Below, in pieces: positions 35,952-44,614 of a DNA stretch of 64,000 nucleotides. This DNA is from Clostridium paridis. GTDB taxonomy: Bacteria > Bacillota > Clostridia > Clostridiales > Clostridiaceae. The position numbers and the translations under genes are program-made. The notes under the pieces were generated by a model. That model searched no databases. It was not told the origin of the DNA and saw only the letters and a list, made by a program, of their open reading frames with translations. Within the stretch, counting starts at the first letter, position 1. Each line of letters starts with the position of its first letter. The stretch lies in the NCBI RefSeq assembly GCF_016765615.1, contig NZ_JAESWA010000004.1, positions 56,043 to 120,042 of the forward strand. Reading direction: 5' to 3'.

Positions 35952-36758
35952 TTATTTAATACCTAATCTCATACGATAACAAAATTCCACCTCAAATTCA
36001 TCATTTCCATAAACATCAAAAACTTTCATTTTAAATGAATCTATATACGGATTAATTTCATTTATCCCTGCTTTGATAATAGCTTGTAACCCACCTTGAC
36101 TTAAAGCCATCTCAATAACTCTTTGAGCATTACAAATTTCAGTATTTGAGAAAACTATTTCTCTTGCATATTGAAAATGTCCACTGTTTTTTATATTTGA
36201 AAGATGCTTATCTTTATCCCATCTAATAGATTTATCTTTAATAGCAGGATGTCTGGATTCTATTTCACGCACTTTTTCAAAGAGTTTGGTATATTCAAGT
36301 TCTATCTCTAATTTATATATTGGTGGCCAATCACAATCATAAACTGCAAAAATTCCACCCTTCTTTAATATTCTTTGTACTTCATTTAAAGTAGTCTCAG
36401 GATTCATCCAATGAAAGGATTGTGAACATGTTACAATATCTGCTGAATTACCTTCTAATCCAGTCTTATCTGAAAATGAAGAAATGAATGTAATATTTTC
36501 TAAGTCAGAAGCTTTCTCTTTTGCTATTTCAATCATATCTTTGCTTGGTTCTATTCCAATAACCTTATTACTTATTTTACTCCAAATCCTTGATGAAAGT
36601 CCTGTGCCACAGCCCAAATCCACCACAAGCAATGGCATTTCCCCTAAATATTTCAGTATAATTTGTGTAACTTTTTCAGGGCATCTTGGTCTTGCACTAT
36701 CATATATATCCGCAAAGCCAAGAAATCTATCTGCATTAATTTGTAACCTTTCTTTCAT
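35952..36758 (-). CDS. Class I SAM-dependent methyltransferase
   Basis: A 268-residue methyltransferase. Motif I is VVDLGCGTGLSS, motif II is VIGIEPSKDMIEIAKEKA, and the post-motif segment is VTCSQSFHWMNPE with VQRILKKGGIFAVYD. This is the UbiE/type-11 arrangement. The start at the ATG ending at 36758 has AGAGGT upstream; a longer frame reaches 36827 but would overlap the acetyltransferase gene. It is 13 nt downstream of that gene, probably one operon. The substrate is unknown. Confidence 0.85.
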   Translation of the reverse strand: MKERLQINADRFLGFADIYDSARPRCPEKVTQIILKYLGEMPLLVVDLGCGTGLSSRIWSKISNKVIGIEPSKDMIEIAKEKASDLENITFISSFSDKTGLEGNSADIVTCSQSFHWMNPETTLNEVQRILKKGGIFAVYDCDWPPIYKLEIELEYTKLFEKVREIESRHPAIKDKSIRWDKDKHLSNIKNSGHFQYAREIVFSNTEICNAQRVIEMALSQGGLQAIIKAGINEINPYIDSFKMKVFDVYGNDEFEVEFCYRMRLGIK

Positions 36759-36771
36759 TATATTACCTCTT

Positions 36772-37197
36772 CTATATATCCTTTTTAAATGTGTAGCTAG
36801 TTTTATCAAAACACATTTTCTCTTCATAGAATCTATGGGCCTCTACTCTTTGTAATCCAGATGATAGCGCAACTACCTTACAATCATTTTCCTTTGCCCA
36901 TTTAGCTACATAGGACAATAATGTCTCTCCATATTTTTTCGATCTCTCATTTTCATCTGTAACCAAATCATAAACCCATACATGTTTACCATAATATAAG
37001 TTTGTAAGTTTTATAAATCCTGTAATAGCAACTATTTTCTCTTCTATGAAAAGTCCAAATAATTTATATCCTTCTTTTTTCATATCTTCAGTTAATTTAA
37101 AGTATTCTTTTTCATCTAGATGTGGTCTTAATTGTTTCATTACCTTAAATGCTTTTAGCATCTCTTCTTTATTTAATATTTCTCTAATACTTTCCAT
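36772..37197 (-). CDS. GNAT family N-acetyltransferase
   Basis: A 141-residue GNAT protein, [17 protein letters not shown] at the start, with [20 protein letters not shown] as the acetyl-CoA loop region and a late [19 protein letters not shown]. The Gly-rich loop is weak (SKKYGET instead of RGKGYG). The start with AGAGGTGG upstream is preferred over a longer frame to 37266. It is co-directional with the methyltransferase. Confidence 0.8.
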   Translation of the reverse strand: MESIREILNKEEMLKAFKVMKQLRPHLDEKEYFKLTEDMKKEGYKLFGLFIEEKIVAITGFIKLTNLYYGKHVWVYDLVTDENERSKKYGETLLSYVAKWAKENDCKVVALSSGLQRVEAHRFYEEKMCFDKTSYTFKKDI

Positions 37198-37236
37198 AAA
37201 TACCACCTCTTTCAGATTAATTATACCATAAAGCAC

Positions 37237-37277
37237 AAAGGGACATTTTGTTTGCTTAACAAACAAAATGTCCCTTT
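37237..37277 (-). terminator. Long hairpin, probable terminator of the APC antiporter gene
   Basis: An 18-bp perfect stem (37237-37254 with 37260-37277) with a 5-nt loop. It begins 3 nt after the antiporter stop codon and lies just before the acetyltransferase promoter region. The T-tract on the minus strand is short. Confidence 0.7.
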
Positions 37278-37280
37278 ACC

Positions 37281-38771
37281 TTATTTTATTTTCTTCTCAT
37301 ATCTGCTATACATTATAAATGCTACTAATGAGAAGAATATTGGTCCTACAATCATCCACAAAGTCGATTTAAAATCTGGCTTGTCCTGTAATATAGGATC
37401 AATTATTGTAAATAGGTTTGCAAAAAATACTGTAATTGTAACTATTACTGCTGCAATTACTCCACTTCTGTAACTTTTAAATATTACGAATGGTTTTTCT
37501 ATTTCTGTCTTCTTTTTAAATCCAATGAATGCTATTGCTATAAACAAATATGGCAGCGTCATTGCAACGTTAGTCATAAGTACTATATATGAGAAAAACT
37601 GTGATACTCCATCTCCGCCAAATGCTGTAAGCATTACAAATGCACATACTAACCCACATTGCATCCACATAGCATTTCTTGGAATTCCATCATCATCTAT
37701 TTTACTAATGGCTTCTGGCCATAGCTTTTTCGGTGTTCCTTCTATTATTTGCTTAATAGGAGAATATATTAATGTAAAATATGAACCTGTATATGCTAAA
37801 AACATTGATAGTCCTACTACTCTAGCAAAAAATGCTCCCATGCTAACTGCTGTTGCCTGTCCTAAGCCTAAACTAGTACCTATTGTATAACCTAAATTAT
37901 TCATTATTATATAAGTTATATTAGCAAGGTTAATGCCTTTAGTTGCACTTAAATCATTCCAATTTAAGAACATACCACACATAAATATACCTAAGGAGTA
38001 TCCAACAGCAATTATTGTCGCAGATATAATCATTCCTTTTGGGAATGTTTTTTCTGGTTTTTCAGTTTCATCAACTAGTCCACCAACTGCTTCGATACCG
38101 CCGTATGCAAATATTGCAAATACCAAAAATGATAATATATTTATTAATGAATTACTATTTGGATTAGGTGAATCAATAAATGTTCTTACTGATGTAATTG
38201 GTTCAGCAAGTTTTCCACCATGTAATGCAAAAACTAAAATTGCTCCAATTAGTAATACAACATTAAGTAATGCAATTGCTGTTCCCCCTACTGATGTTAC
38301 CTTGCTTACACTCTTTAACCCCTTTGACGCAATAAACGTAACTAAAATAACAAATAATATTGCTAGTATTCCAAGTATTTGCGTAGATGTTAAACCTAGA
38401 AATGATAGTTCATCAGTTATATCCCTGCCAAAGACTAGATTTGAAAGAGGTATCCATATCTCCGTTGCAACACTTACCATCCAAATTACATAGGATGAAT
38501 ACCACATAAAGGTTCCTATAAACGCAAACTTACCTCCAACGGACTTCTCCATCCAAGAATATATTCCGCCCTTTTCTTTTCTAAAAGCGGTCCCATACTC
38601 TGCCATCATAAATGCATAAAGAATGAAAAAGGTTAATCCTGATAATATATACCACGGAATTGCCGCGTATCCCATCTTATAAAAAGCTTTTGAAATATTA
38701 TTGAATCCAAAAACTGATGTAAAAACCATTAATACTAACGGTACTAATGTTAACTTTTTCTTATTTTCCAT
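37281..38771 (-). CDS. APC-family amino-acid antiporter, YjeM/GadC-like
   Basis: A 496-residue membrane protein with about 12-13 helices. The N-terminus LVLMVFTSVFGFNNISKAF replaces the usual Gly-rich APC helix 1 and is characteristic of the YjeM/GadC glutamate:GABA antiporter group. The segment FAIFAYGGIEAVGGLVDETE is the conserved helix 6 region. It starts at the ATG ending at 38771 with GGGGAG upstream. Monocistronic. Exchange of glutamate, GABA or another amino acid is inferred; the substrate cannot be read from sequence. Confidence 0.83.
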   Translation of the reverse strand: MENKKKLTLVPLVLMVFTSVFGFNNISKAFYKMGYAAIPWYILSGLTFFILYAFMMAEYGTAFRKEKGGIYSWMEKSVGGKFAFIGTFMWYSSYVIWMVSVATEIWIPLSNLVFGRDITDELSFLGLTSTQILGILAILFVILVTFIASKGLKSVSKVTSVGGTAIALLNVVLLIGAILVFALHGGKLAEPITSVRTFIDSPNPNSNSLINILSFLVFAIFAYGGIEAVGGLVDETEKPEKTFPKGMIISATIIAVGYSLGIFMCGMFLNWNDLSATKGINLANITYIIMNNLGYTIGTSLGLGQATAVSMGAFFARVVGLSMFLAYTGSYFTLIYSPIKQIIEGTPKKLWPEAISKIDDDGIPRNAMWMQCGLVCAFVMLTAFGGDGVSQFFSYIVLMTNVAMTLPYLFIAIAFIGFKKKTEIEKPFVIFKSYRSGVIAAVIVTITVFFANLFTIIDPILQDKPDFKSTLWMIVGPIFFSLVAFIMYSRYEKKIK

Positions 38772-39075
38772 TTTGAACTCCCCTATTGATGATATTTTTC
38801 CACATAAGTAGAGATTATAAAATAAAAGCAAACCATTTTCAAATACATTAAAAATCATTTTATCAATAGAATGATTTCATATATTGAATTTAACAAAGTA
38901 GCCATCTGTTTTTTAATATATTGTTAATAACATTTCGAAATTGATTCATATTATTTAAAATGAAAAAAATTCTCCTTCCAAAAATAGCAAAAACTTTTTT
39001 CCCATCTCTTGACAAAAATATCTCAAAGTATTACATTAATACTATACCAAATTAGTATACATTAGGAGAGATTAT
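38772..39075. other. Intergenic region between the antiporter and the CO cluster
   Basis: A 304-nt divergent region with no convincing ORF. It holds the promoter and operator of the Rrf2 regulator (39009-39059). The 200 nt nearest the antiporter are A/T-rich with no clear structure. Confidence 0.7.
39009..39059 (+). promoter_or_regulatory. Promoter and palindromic operator of the CO-cluster Rrf2 gene
   Basis: TTGACA at 39009-39014 and TACATT at 39032-39037, spaced 17 nt, form a good vegetative promoter. Immediately downstream lies TATACCAAATTAGTATA (39043-39059), an imperfect palindrome at the expected transcription start. A better copy precedes cooS. Repression by the adjacent Rrf2 protein is inferred. 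Confidence 0.65.
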
Positions 39076-39489
39076 ATGAAAATAACACAAGAAGCAGATT
39101 ATGGATTACGTGTAGTACTCTATTTATCAAAATTAGAGCAAGGGGCTAAAGTTGACGCGTCTACTATATCAGAGCATGAAGGCTTGCCTTTAAGATTTTT
39201 ACTTAAGCTTTTAAGGAAACTTATTGCCAGTGGAATTATAAAGTCCTTTCGTGGTGTTAATGGTGGTTATTCTCTTAACAAACTTCCTGAAGAAATCACA
39301 CTAAAGGATGTTATAGAATCAATAAATGGTCCTATTTACGTAAATCGTTGCATGATTGATCCTGCCTACTGTAATGCTCATAAAGGTAATCGCTGTGAAA
39401 TCCATAGAGCTTTAGGAGGTATACAGGAAAGCCTCGTATCTAAGCTTCAGGGGGTTAATTTTAAAGATTTAAAAGAGGGGAAATACTAA
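39076..39489 (+). CDS. Rrf2-family regulator of the CO dehydrogenase cluster
   Basis: A 137-residue Rrf2 protein. The winged helix starts MKITQEADYGLRVVLYLSK and contains GLPLRFLLKLLRKL and the wing SFRGVNGGYSL. Three Cys in a row of spacing (RCMIDPAYCNAHKGNRCEIH) could hold an Fe-S cluster, so it may sense CO, redox state or iron. It is the first gene of the cooS cluster, 60 nt before cooS, with matching palindromes before both genes; autoregulation and control of cooS are inferred. Confidence 0.85.
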   Translation: MKITQEADYGLRVVLYLSKLEQGAKVDASTISEHEGLPLRFLLKLLRKLIASGIIKSFRGVNGGYSLNKLPEEITLKDVIESINGPIYVNRCMIDPAYCNAHKGNRCEIHRALGGIQESLVSKLQGVNFKDLKEGKY

Positions 39490-39512
39490 TCCCCATTTTT
39501 TATAATTAATAC

Positions 39513-39529
39513 TATACCATTTTGGTATA
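39513..39529 (+). promoter_or_regulatory. Palindromic operator in front of cooS
   Basis: TATACCATTTTGGTATA is a fully symmetric 17-bp site (ATACCA-TTT-TGGTAT core) lying 20 nt before the cooS ATG. A TATAAT at 39501-39506 could be a -10 box that the site overlaps downstream. The Rrf2 gene copy at 39043-39059 differs mainly in one half-site position and the spacer. Confidence 0.65.
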
Positions 39530-39549
39530 CTTTCAAGGAGGAGTTTTAA

Positions 39550-41436
39550 ATGAATACTTGTGGAAACTGTACAACATGCTCAAGTGCTGATAAAGTTCTT
39601 GAGAATTTTATTGCAAAGGTCGATGTTGAAACCTCTCATCATAGAGTGGAAACTCAAAGCATTAAGTGTGGCTTTGGCCAGCAAGGTGTTTGTTGCCGTC
39701 TTTGTGCAAATGGACCATGCCGTATAACTCCAAAATCACCTCGTGGAGTATGTGGAGCTAATGCTGATACAATTGTTGCCCGCAATTTTTTGAGAGCAGT
39801 AGCTGCTGGAGCTGGATGTTATCTTCATATTGTTGAATCAACTGCACTTAACTTAAAGAAAACAGGAGAAAATAATGGAACTATAAAAGGTGTAAACGCC
39901 CTAAATCACCTTGCAGAACTTTTTGATATAGAAGAAGCTGATATGCATAAGAAAGCCATCTTAGTTTCTGAAGCTGTTTTAAAAGATTTATATAAACCAA
40001 GATATGAAAAAATGGAGTTAACAGAAAAAATGGCTTATGCTCCAAGATTTAAAAAATGGCAAGAACTTAATATACTTCCTGGCGGTGCTAAATCTGAAGT
40101 TTTTGATGCTGTAGTAAAAACATCTACAAATCTAAACAGTGACCCCGTTGATATGCTACTTAACTGTTTAAACCTTGGAATATCCACTGGTCTCTATGGA
40201 CTTACTTTAACAAATCTACTTAATGACGTTATGCTTGGAGAACCAGTTATTCGTCCTGCAAAGGTTGGATTTAAAGTTGTAGATTCAGATTATATAAACA
40301 TAATGATAACTGGACACCAACATTCAATATTTGCCCACATGCAAGATAGACTTTTAGATGAGGACATTGTAGCAAAAGCTAACGCTATTGGCGCTAAAGG
40401 CTTTAAACTTGTAGGATGTACTTGTGTAGGACAAGACTTACAACTTAGAGGTGAACATTACAAAGATGTTTTCTCTGGCCATGCAGGAAATAATTTCACA
40501 AGTGAAGCTCTTATTACAACAGGTGGTATAGATATAATTCTATCAGAATTTAACTGTACATTGCCTGGTATAGAGCCAATTGCTGATGAATTCCAAGTTA
40601 AAATGATTTGTCTTGATGATGTAGCTAAAAAAGCGAATGCAGATTATATAAACTATAGCTATGAAGAAAGAGAAGAAATAACTTTAAAAATAATTGAAGA
40701 AGCTGTTAAAAGTTATTCAGATAGAAGAAAAAATGTTGGTATAAATATTCCAATGGATCATGGTTATGATGATGTAATCACTGGAGTAAGTGAAAATTCA
40801 CTTAGAGAATTCTTAGGTGGCACTTGGAAGCCTCTTGTTGATTTAATAGCTAGTGGAAAAATCAAAGGGGTTGCTGGTGTTGTTGGTTGTTCAAATCTTA
40901 CAGCTAAAGGCCATGATGTATTTACAGTTGAACTTACAAAGGAACTTATTAAAAGAGATATCATAGTTTTATCTGCCGGTTGCTCAAGTGGTGGTTTAGA
41001 AAACGTTGGCTTAATGTCACCTTCTGCTGCCTCCCTTGCTGGTGATAACTTAAAAGCTGTTTGTGAAAGCTTGGGAATTCCTCCAGTTTTAAACTTCGGT
41101 CCATGCTTAGCTATAGGTAGACTTGAAATAGTTGCATCTGAGCTTGCTAAATACTTAGGAATAGATATTCCGGAACTTCCATTAGTTTTATCTGCACCTC
41201 AATGGCTAGAAGAACAAGCTCTCGCTGATGGGGCATTTGGACTTGCTTTAGGGCTTCCTCTACATCTTGCGATTCCACCTTTTATAACTGGAAGTAAGGT
41301 TGTTACTAAAGTTTTAACTGAAGACTTAAAAGATATTACAGGTGGACAGCTTATTCTTGAAGATGATGTAATTAAAGCAGCAGATCGTCTTGAAGAGATT
41401 ATTCTTAATAGAAGAAATAGTCTAGGCTTAGCCTAA
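39550..41436 (+). CDS. cooS: Anaerobic Ni-Fe carbon monoxide dehydrogenase catalytic subunit
   Basis: Oxidises CO with water to CO2, two electrons and protons at a Ni-Fe-S C-cluster. 628 residues is the usual CooS length. The B/D-cluster motif is CGFGQQGVCCRLCANGPCRI (Cys40, 48, 49, 52, 57). C-cluster ligands are seen in GCTCVGQ, EFNCTLPG, VVGCSN, SAGCSSGG and NFGPCLAIGR, with the conserved His in TGHQHS. An extra N-terminal CGNCTTC precedes the usual start of homology. The downstream ferredoxin and flavoprotein genes show how electrons are passed on. No acetyl-CoA synthase gene is present, so this is a stand-alone CODH, not the Wood-Ljungdahl complex. Confidence 0.96.
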   Translation: MNTCGNCTTCSSADKVLENFIAKVDVETSHHRVETQSIKCGFGQQGVCCRLCANGPCRITPKSPRGVCGANADTIVARNFLRAVAAGAGCYLHIVESTALNLKKTGENNGTIKGVNALNHLAELFDIEEADMHKKAILVSEAVLKDLYKPRYEKMELTEKMAYAPRFKKWQELNILPGGAKSEVFDAVVKTSTNLNSDPVDMLLNCLNLGISTGLYGLTLTNLLNDVMLGEPVIRPAKVGFKVVDSDYINIMITGHQHSIFAHMQDRLLDEDIVAKANAIGAKGFKLVGCTCVGQDLQLRGEHYKDVFSGHAGNNFTSEALITTGGIDIILSEFNCTLPGIEPIADEFQVKMICLDDVAKKANADYINYSYEEREEITLKIIEEAVKSYSDRRKNVGINIPMDHGYDDVITGVSENSLREFLGGTWKPLVDLIASGKIKGVAGVVGCSNLTAKGHDVFTVELTKELIKRDIIVLSAGCSSGGLENVGLMSPSAASLAGDNLKAVCESLGIPPVLNFGPCLAIGRLEIVASELAKYLGIDIPELPLVLSAPQWLEEQALADGAFGLALGLPLHLAIPPFITGSKVVTKVLTEDLKDITGGQLILEDDVIKAADRLEEIILNRRNSLGLA

Positions 41437-41460
41437 TTAAATTTTAGGAGGATAAAGCTT

Positions 41461-41907
41461 ATGAATAGGATAGTAATAGATAAAGCTATATGCCAAGGGT
41501 GTTTAAATTGCACCCTTGCCTGTATGGCTGAACACAATGAAAATGGGACTTCAATTTTCAGCTTAGACCTTGAAGATACAAAAAATGAAAGCAGAAGTTA
41601 TATAACCTTAGATTCTAACGGTAAAGCATCTCCTATTTTTTGCAGACATTGTGATGAACCTGAATGTGTGAATGCTTGCATGAGTGGAGCTATGACTAAA
41701 GACTCAATAACTGGTGTTGTATCCTATAATAAAGACAAATGTGCTTCATGCTTTATGTGTGTGATGTCATGTCCATATGGAGTTCTTAAAGCTGACGATA
41801 ATACAAAAAAAGTGATTTTAAAATGTGATTTATGTAATGGAAGATCAGTTCCTAGATGTGTTGAGAATTGTCCAACTGGAGCTATTTCCTTAAGTAAGGA
41901 GGCATGA
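41461..41907 (+). CDS. cooF: CooF-like four-cluster ferredoxin
   Basis: A 148-residue iron-sulfur protein of the DMSO-reductase-B/CooF type that carries electrons from CooS. Cys motifs are CQGCLNCTLAC, CRHCDEPECVNAC, CASCFMCVMSC and CDLCNGRSVPRCVENCPTG, enough for four [4Fe-4S] clusters. GGAGG precedes the ATG. It follows cooS by 24 nt and its stop lies inside the ribosome-site/start region of the flavoprotein gene. Confidence 0.9.
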   Translation: MNRIVIDKAICQGCLNCTLACMAEHNENGTSIFSLDLEDTKNESRSYITLDSNGKASPIFCRHCDEPECVNACMSGAMTKDSITGVVSYNKDKCASCFMCVMSCPYGVLKADDNTKKVILKCDLCNGRSVPRCVENCPTGAISLSKEA

Positions 41908-41909
41908 AA

Positions 41910-43097
41910 ATGAGATATGTAATTATAGGGGCTAGTGCTGCTGGTATAAATGCTGCTAAAACTCTAAGAGAAACAGACTCAGAATGTGAAATAGTCTTAA
42001 TCTCCAAAGATGAAAATGTATATTCTAGATGTATGCTTCATCTGTATATAAGTGGTGAAAGAAACCTAAATTCTCTTTCCTTTATTGAAAATGATTTCTT
42101 TGATAAAAATAGAATAATTTGGCTTAAAGGATTAAGTGTTATGCAAATAAACGACACATTAAAATCTTTAGAATTAAGTAATAATCAAACTTTAAGCTAT
42201 GACAAACTTCTAATTGCTTCTGGTGCTTCAGCTTTTATTCCTCCAGTTAAAAATCTAAGAGAAGCTACAAATGTATTTCCATTAAGAAATATAGAAGATG
42301 CTATCTCTATAGCAAAGAGATATAAATATGGAGATAATGTAGTTATAATAGGTGGAGGACTTGTTGGCATTGATGCGGCGGTTGGATTAATTCACAAAAG
42401 TGCTAGTATTCATTTAGTTGAAATGGCTAATAGAATCTTACCTCTTCAATTAGATAAAACTGCTTCCTCAAAATACGAAAACCTTCTTATTAAAAATAAT
42501 GTTAAGTTATATCTTAATTCTTCAGCAAAAGAAGTTATTTTAAATGAAAAAGGGGAAGCTGCTGCATTAGCCTTAAGTGATGGCACTGAAATTTCATGTG
42601 ATTTAATTATTGTTGCAGCTGGAGTTAGACCTAATATAGATTTTATAAAAGATACTCAAATTAAAACAGATAGAGGTATTTTAATAGATAATACTTGCAA
42701 AACAAATATAAAAGACATATTTTCTGCTGGTGACGTGACTGCCCTATCCCCAATATGGCCAGTTGCAGCCAGACAAGGTAAATGTGCTGCACTTAATATG
42801 TTAGGTAAAGAAGCAACTTGTGATGACAATTTTGCATACCTAAATTCAATGAATTTCTTAGGTCTTGAGTCTGTTTCAATTGGAACAATTGAAGCTCCAG
42901 ATAGCACTTACACTACTGATATTTATGAAACAAAAAATGTATATAAAAAAATTATTCATAAGGACGGAATAATTTATGGAGCTTTGCTTCAAGGAGATAT
43001 ATCTTACTGTGGGATTTTAACTAATCTAATAAAAAATAAGACTAACATTTCTCACATAAACAAAAGTATATTTAAATTAAACTCAGCTGATTTCTAA
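41910..43097 (+). CDS. CODH-associated FAD/NAD(P) oxidoreductase
   Basis: A 395-residue pyridine-nucleotide-disulfide-type flavoprotein. The FAD motif is VIIGASAAGINAAKTL at the N-terminus, the NAD(P) motif is VVIIGGGLVGIDAAVGL, and the second FAD motif is IFSAGDVTAL. I prefer the ATG at 41910, 7 nt after AAGGAGG, over the one at 41904. Its place after cooF fits the known cooS-cooF-flavoprotein set, in which CO-derived electrons reduce NAD(P). Confidence 0.9.
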   Translation: MRYVIIGASAAGINAAKTLRETDSECEIVLISKDENVYSRCMLHLYISGERNLNSLSFIENDFFDKNRIIWLKGLSVMQINDTLKSLELSNNQTLSYDKLLIASGASAFIPPVKNLREATNVFPLRNIEDAISIAKRYKYGDNVVIIGGGLVGIDAAVGLIHKSASIHLVEMANRILPLQLDKTASSKYENLLIKNNVKLYLNSSAKEVILNEKGEAAALALSDGTEISCDLIIVAAGVRPNIDFIKDTQIKTDRGILIDNTCKTNIKDIFSAGDVTALSPIWPVAARQGKCAALNMLGKEATCDDNFAYLNSMNFLGLESVSIGTIEAPDSTYTTDIYETKNVYKKIIHKDGIIYGALLQGDISYCGILTNLIKNKTNISHINKSIFKLNSADF

Positions 43098-43104
43098 AAT
43101 TAAA

Positions 43105-43138
43105 AGGTTATGTTTGATTAATAATGCAAACATAACCT
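43105..43138. terminator. Bidirectional terminator
   Basis: AGGTTATGTTTG pairs with CAAACATAACCT across a 10-nt loop between the converging flavoprotein and alpha/beta hydrolase genes. Confidence 0.8.
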
Positions 43139-43149
43139 ACTTATTACTC

Positions 43150-43950
43150 TTAAAGCCATTTTTTAACTAGTACATTGAAAAGTTCTTCTTGTTCTATTTG
43201 CAGGTTATGTCCTGCTTTATCTAAAACTGCAAATGTTGCCCTTGGGTAATTATCAAGGATGTTCCAGGCATCTTTATATCCTACGCAATCATCTTGTCTA
43301 CCTAATAAAATAAGAGCTGGCTTATCAAATTTTTTATCTAGCTTATCAACCTCAAAGGTAAAACTATATCCAGTTTTTATAAACCTTTCTATAAATTCCT
43401 CATTTGCCAATTCTACACCACTTATAATTTCTTTCTTATATCTTTCATATATCCTTTCACTTTGAACAACTGTGCTATCATTGAAAGAACTAGCTTCTTC
43501 AGTAGTTAATTTAGATAAAACTTGCTCATCCTTAACTAAAACAATATGTTCTGAAACATTTCTATCGCTATACTTAGGTAATATTACTGGGCATATTAAT
43601 AAAACCCTTTCAATTCTCTCAGGCATTTTATATACTAGTCCTCTTGTGATATACCCGCCGTAGGATTCACCTGCTACTAAGAAATTTTCATTAGGAATTA
43701 TTTTATTAATGAACTCCATTACAATCTCTAGCATACTATCTGAATTAATTATCCACTCTGCACACTTGGATTTCCCCATACCAGGTAAATCCAAATATAT
43801 TCTTTTATAATTTTCCTTCTCACTAAAAATAGGTTCCATACATCCAGTCATTATCCTATGATCTACACCATAACCATGTATCATAAGTATGGGTTTTCCC
43901 TCACCAATTATTTCATAATTTAAAGATAAATCTTTTACTACACACTCCAT
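43150..43950 (-). CDS. Alpha/beta hydrolase
   Basis: A 266-residue alpha/beta-fold hydrolase. The oxyanion region is MIHGYGVDH, the nucleophile elbow is AGESYGG, the acid is the Asp of LLGRQDDCVG and the catalytic His is in KAGHNLQIEQ. The start with GGAG upstream gives MECVVKD. The substrate is unknown; esterase or C-C hydrolase activity is possible. Confidence 0.85.
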   Translation of the reverse strand: MECVVKDLSLNYEIIGEGKPILMIHGYGVDHRIMTGCMEPIFSEKENYKRIYLDLPGMGKSKCAEWIINSDSMLEIVMEFINKIIPNENFLVAGESYGGYITRGLVYKMPERIERVLLICPVILPKYSDRNVSEHIVLVKDEQVLSKLTTEEASSFNDSTVVQSERIYERYKKEIISGVELANEEFIERFIKTGYSFTFEVDKLDKKFDKPALILLGRQDDCVGYKDAWNILDNYPRATFAVLDKAGHNLQIEQEELFNVLVKKWL

Positions 43951-44053
43951 ACAGCTACTCCTTTTATACATATTAATTTCTCAGTTAATTATAATATTCT
44001 TATACGTGAACATAATAGTTAATAAACATTTCTCTATTATTCTTTACTTAAGA

Positions 44054-44093
44054 AAAGCTACTACCTTTTAAGTCTATAAAATGTAGTAGCTTT
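44054..44093 (-). terminator. Terminator after the CD3324-family gene
   Basis: AAAGCTACTAC pairs with GTAGTAGCTTT across an 18-nt loop, immediately downstream of the stop codon. Confidence 0.7.
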
Positions 44094-44100
44094 GTGATAT

Positions 44101-44367
44101 TTATTTTTTAGAATATATAATTTTCTTTATACTCTCAACAGATAGAAAAAATTCTTCAGATAGCTCTTTAATTTTATAGCCGCTTCTATACTTCATAAAA
44201 ATTTCTTCATTTCTACATTGTATATAAGCTCTAGTACCTGAGTTTTCTCCCCATCTTTTTCTTTTCTCTGCTTCAGATGGTATATAAATATATCCACCTT
44301 GAACATATTTTTGGATTTCCTTAACTAAATCTACTGGTAAAATTGTTTCTGCCTTAATATATCTCAC
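44101..44367 (-). CDS. CD3324 family protein with C-terminal helix-turn-helix
   Basis: An 88-residue protein of a family widespread in clostridia. The first half has YVQGGYIYIPS and KRKRWGENSGTRAYI, and the second half (RNEEIFMKYRSGYKIKELSE) looks like a helix-turn-helix of the Mor/sigma-like type. The start is GTG ending at 44367, with GGAGCTGAG upstream. A regulatory role is likely but unproven. Confidence 0.75.
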   Translation of the reverse strand: MRYIKAETILPVDLVKEIQKYVQGGYIYIPSEAEKRKRWGENSGTRAYIQCRNEEIFMKYRSGYKIKELSEEFFLSVESIKKIIYSKK

Positions 44368-44441
44368 AAAGCTCAGCTCCTTAAATTTATAATTAAAATT
44401 TAAGAGGCAAAGCCTGTAAATAACTGACTATTATTATGCGA

Positions 44442-44549
44442 CTAGTATTTAAATCTACGCTCTCTATGCAAATTGTCGCAATCTGTCATACCTACAGACT
44501 TTGCACAGAGCAATAATGTATTCTGTCTTTCTAAAAGTTGTGATCTCAT
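44442..44549 (-). CDS. Possible 35-residue small protein
   Basis: Read directly: it starts MRSQLLERQNTLLLCAKS and ends with an Arg-rich tail HRERRFKY; two Cys are present. A GGGGGGGAG ribosome site lies just before the ATG, unusually strong for a chance ORF. It lies between the CD3324-family gene and a membrane-protein gene. I do not recognise it. Confidence 0.35.
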   Translation of the reverse strand: MRSQLLERQNTLLLCAKSVGMTDCDNLHRERRFKY

Positions 44550-44614
44550 ATTCTCCCCCCCATTATCTTTTATAAATAACAACAAAAATTATAGTTGTAT
44601 TCAATAAAATACTC

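Noticed and set aside
35952..36827. A 291-residue form of the methyltransferase starting at 36827
   Set aside because: It would overlap the end of the acetyltransferase gene; AGAGGT precedes the internal ATG at 36758 where homology begins.
37525..38493. Plus-strand ORFs of 121 and 186 codons antisense to the APC antiporter
   Set aside because: Their composition mirrors hydrophobic helices read backwards; the minus-strand frame has clear APC motifs.
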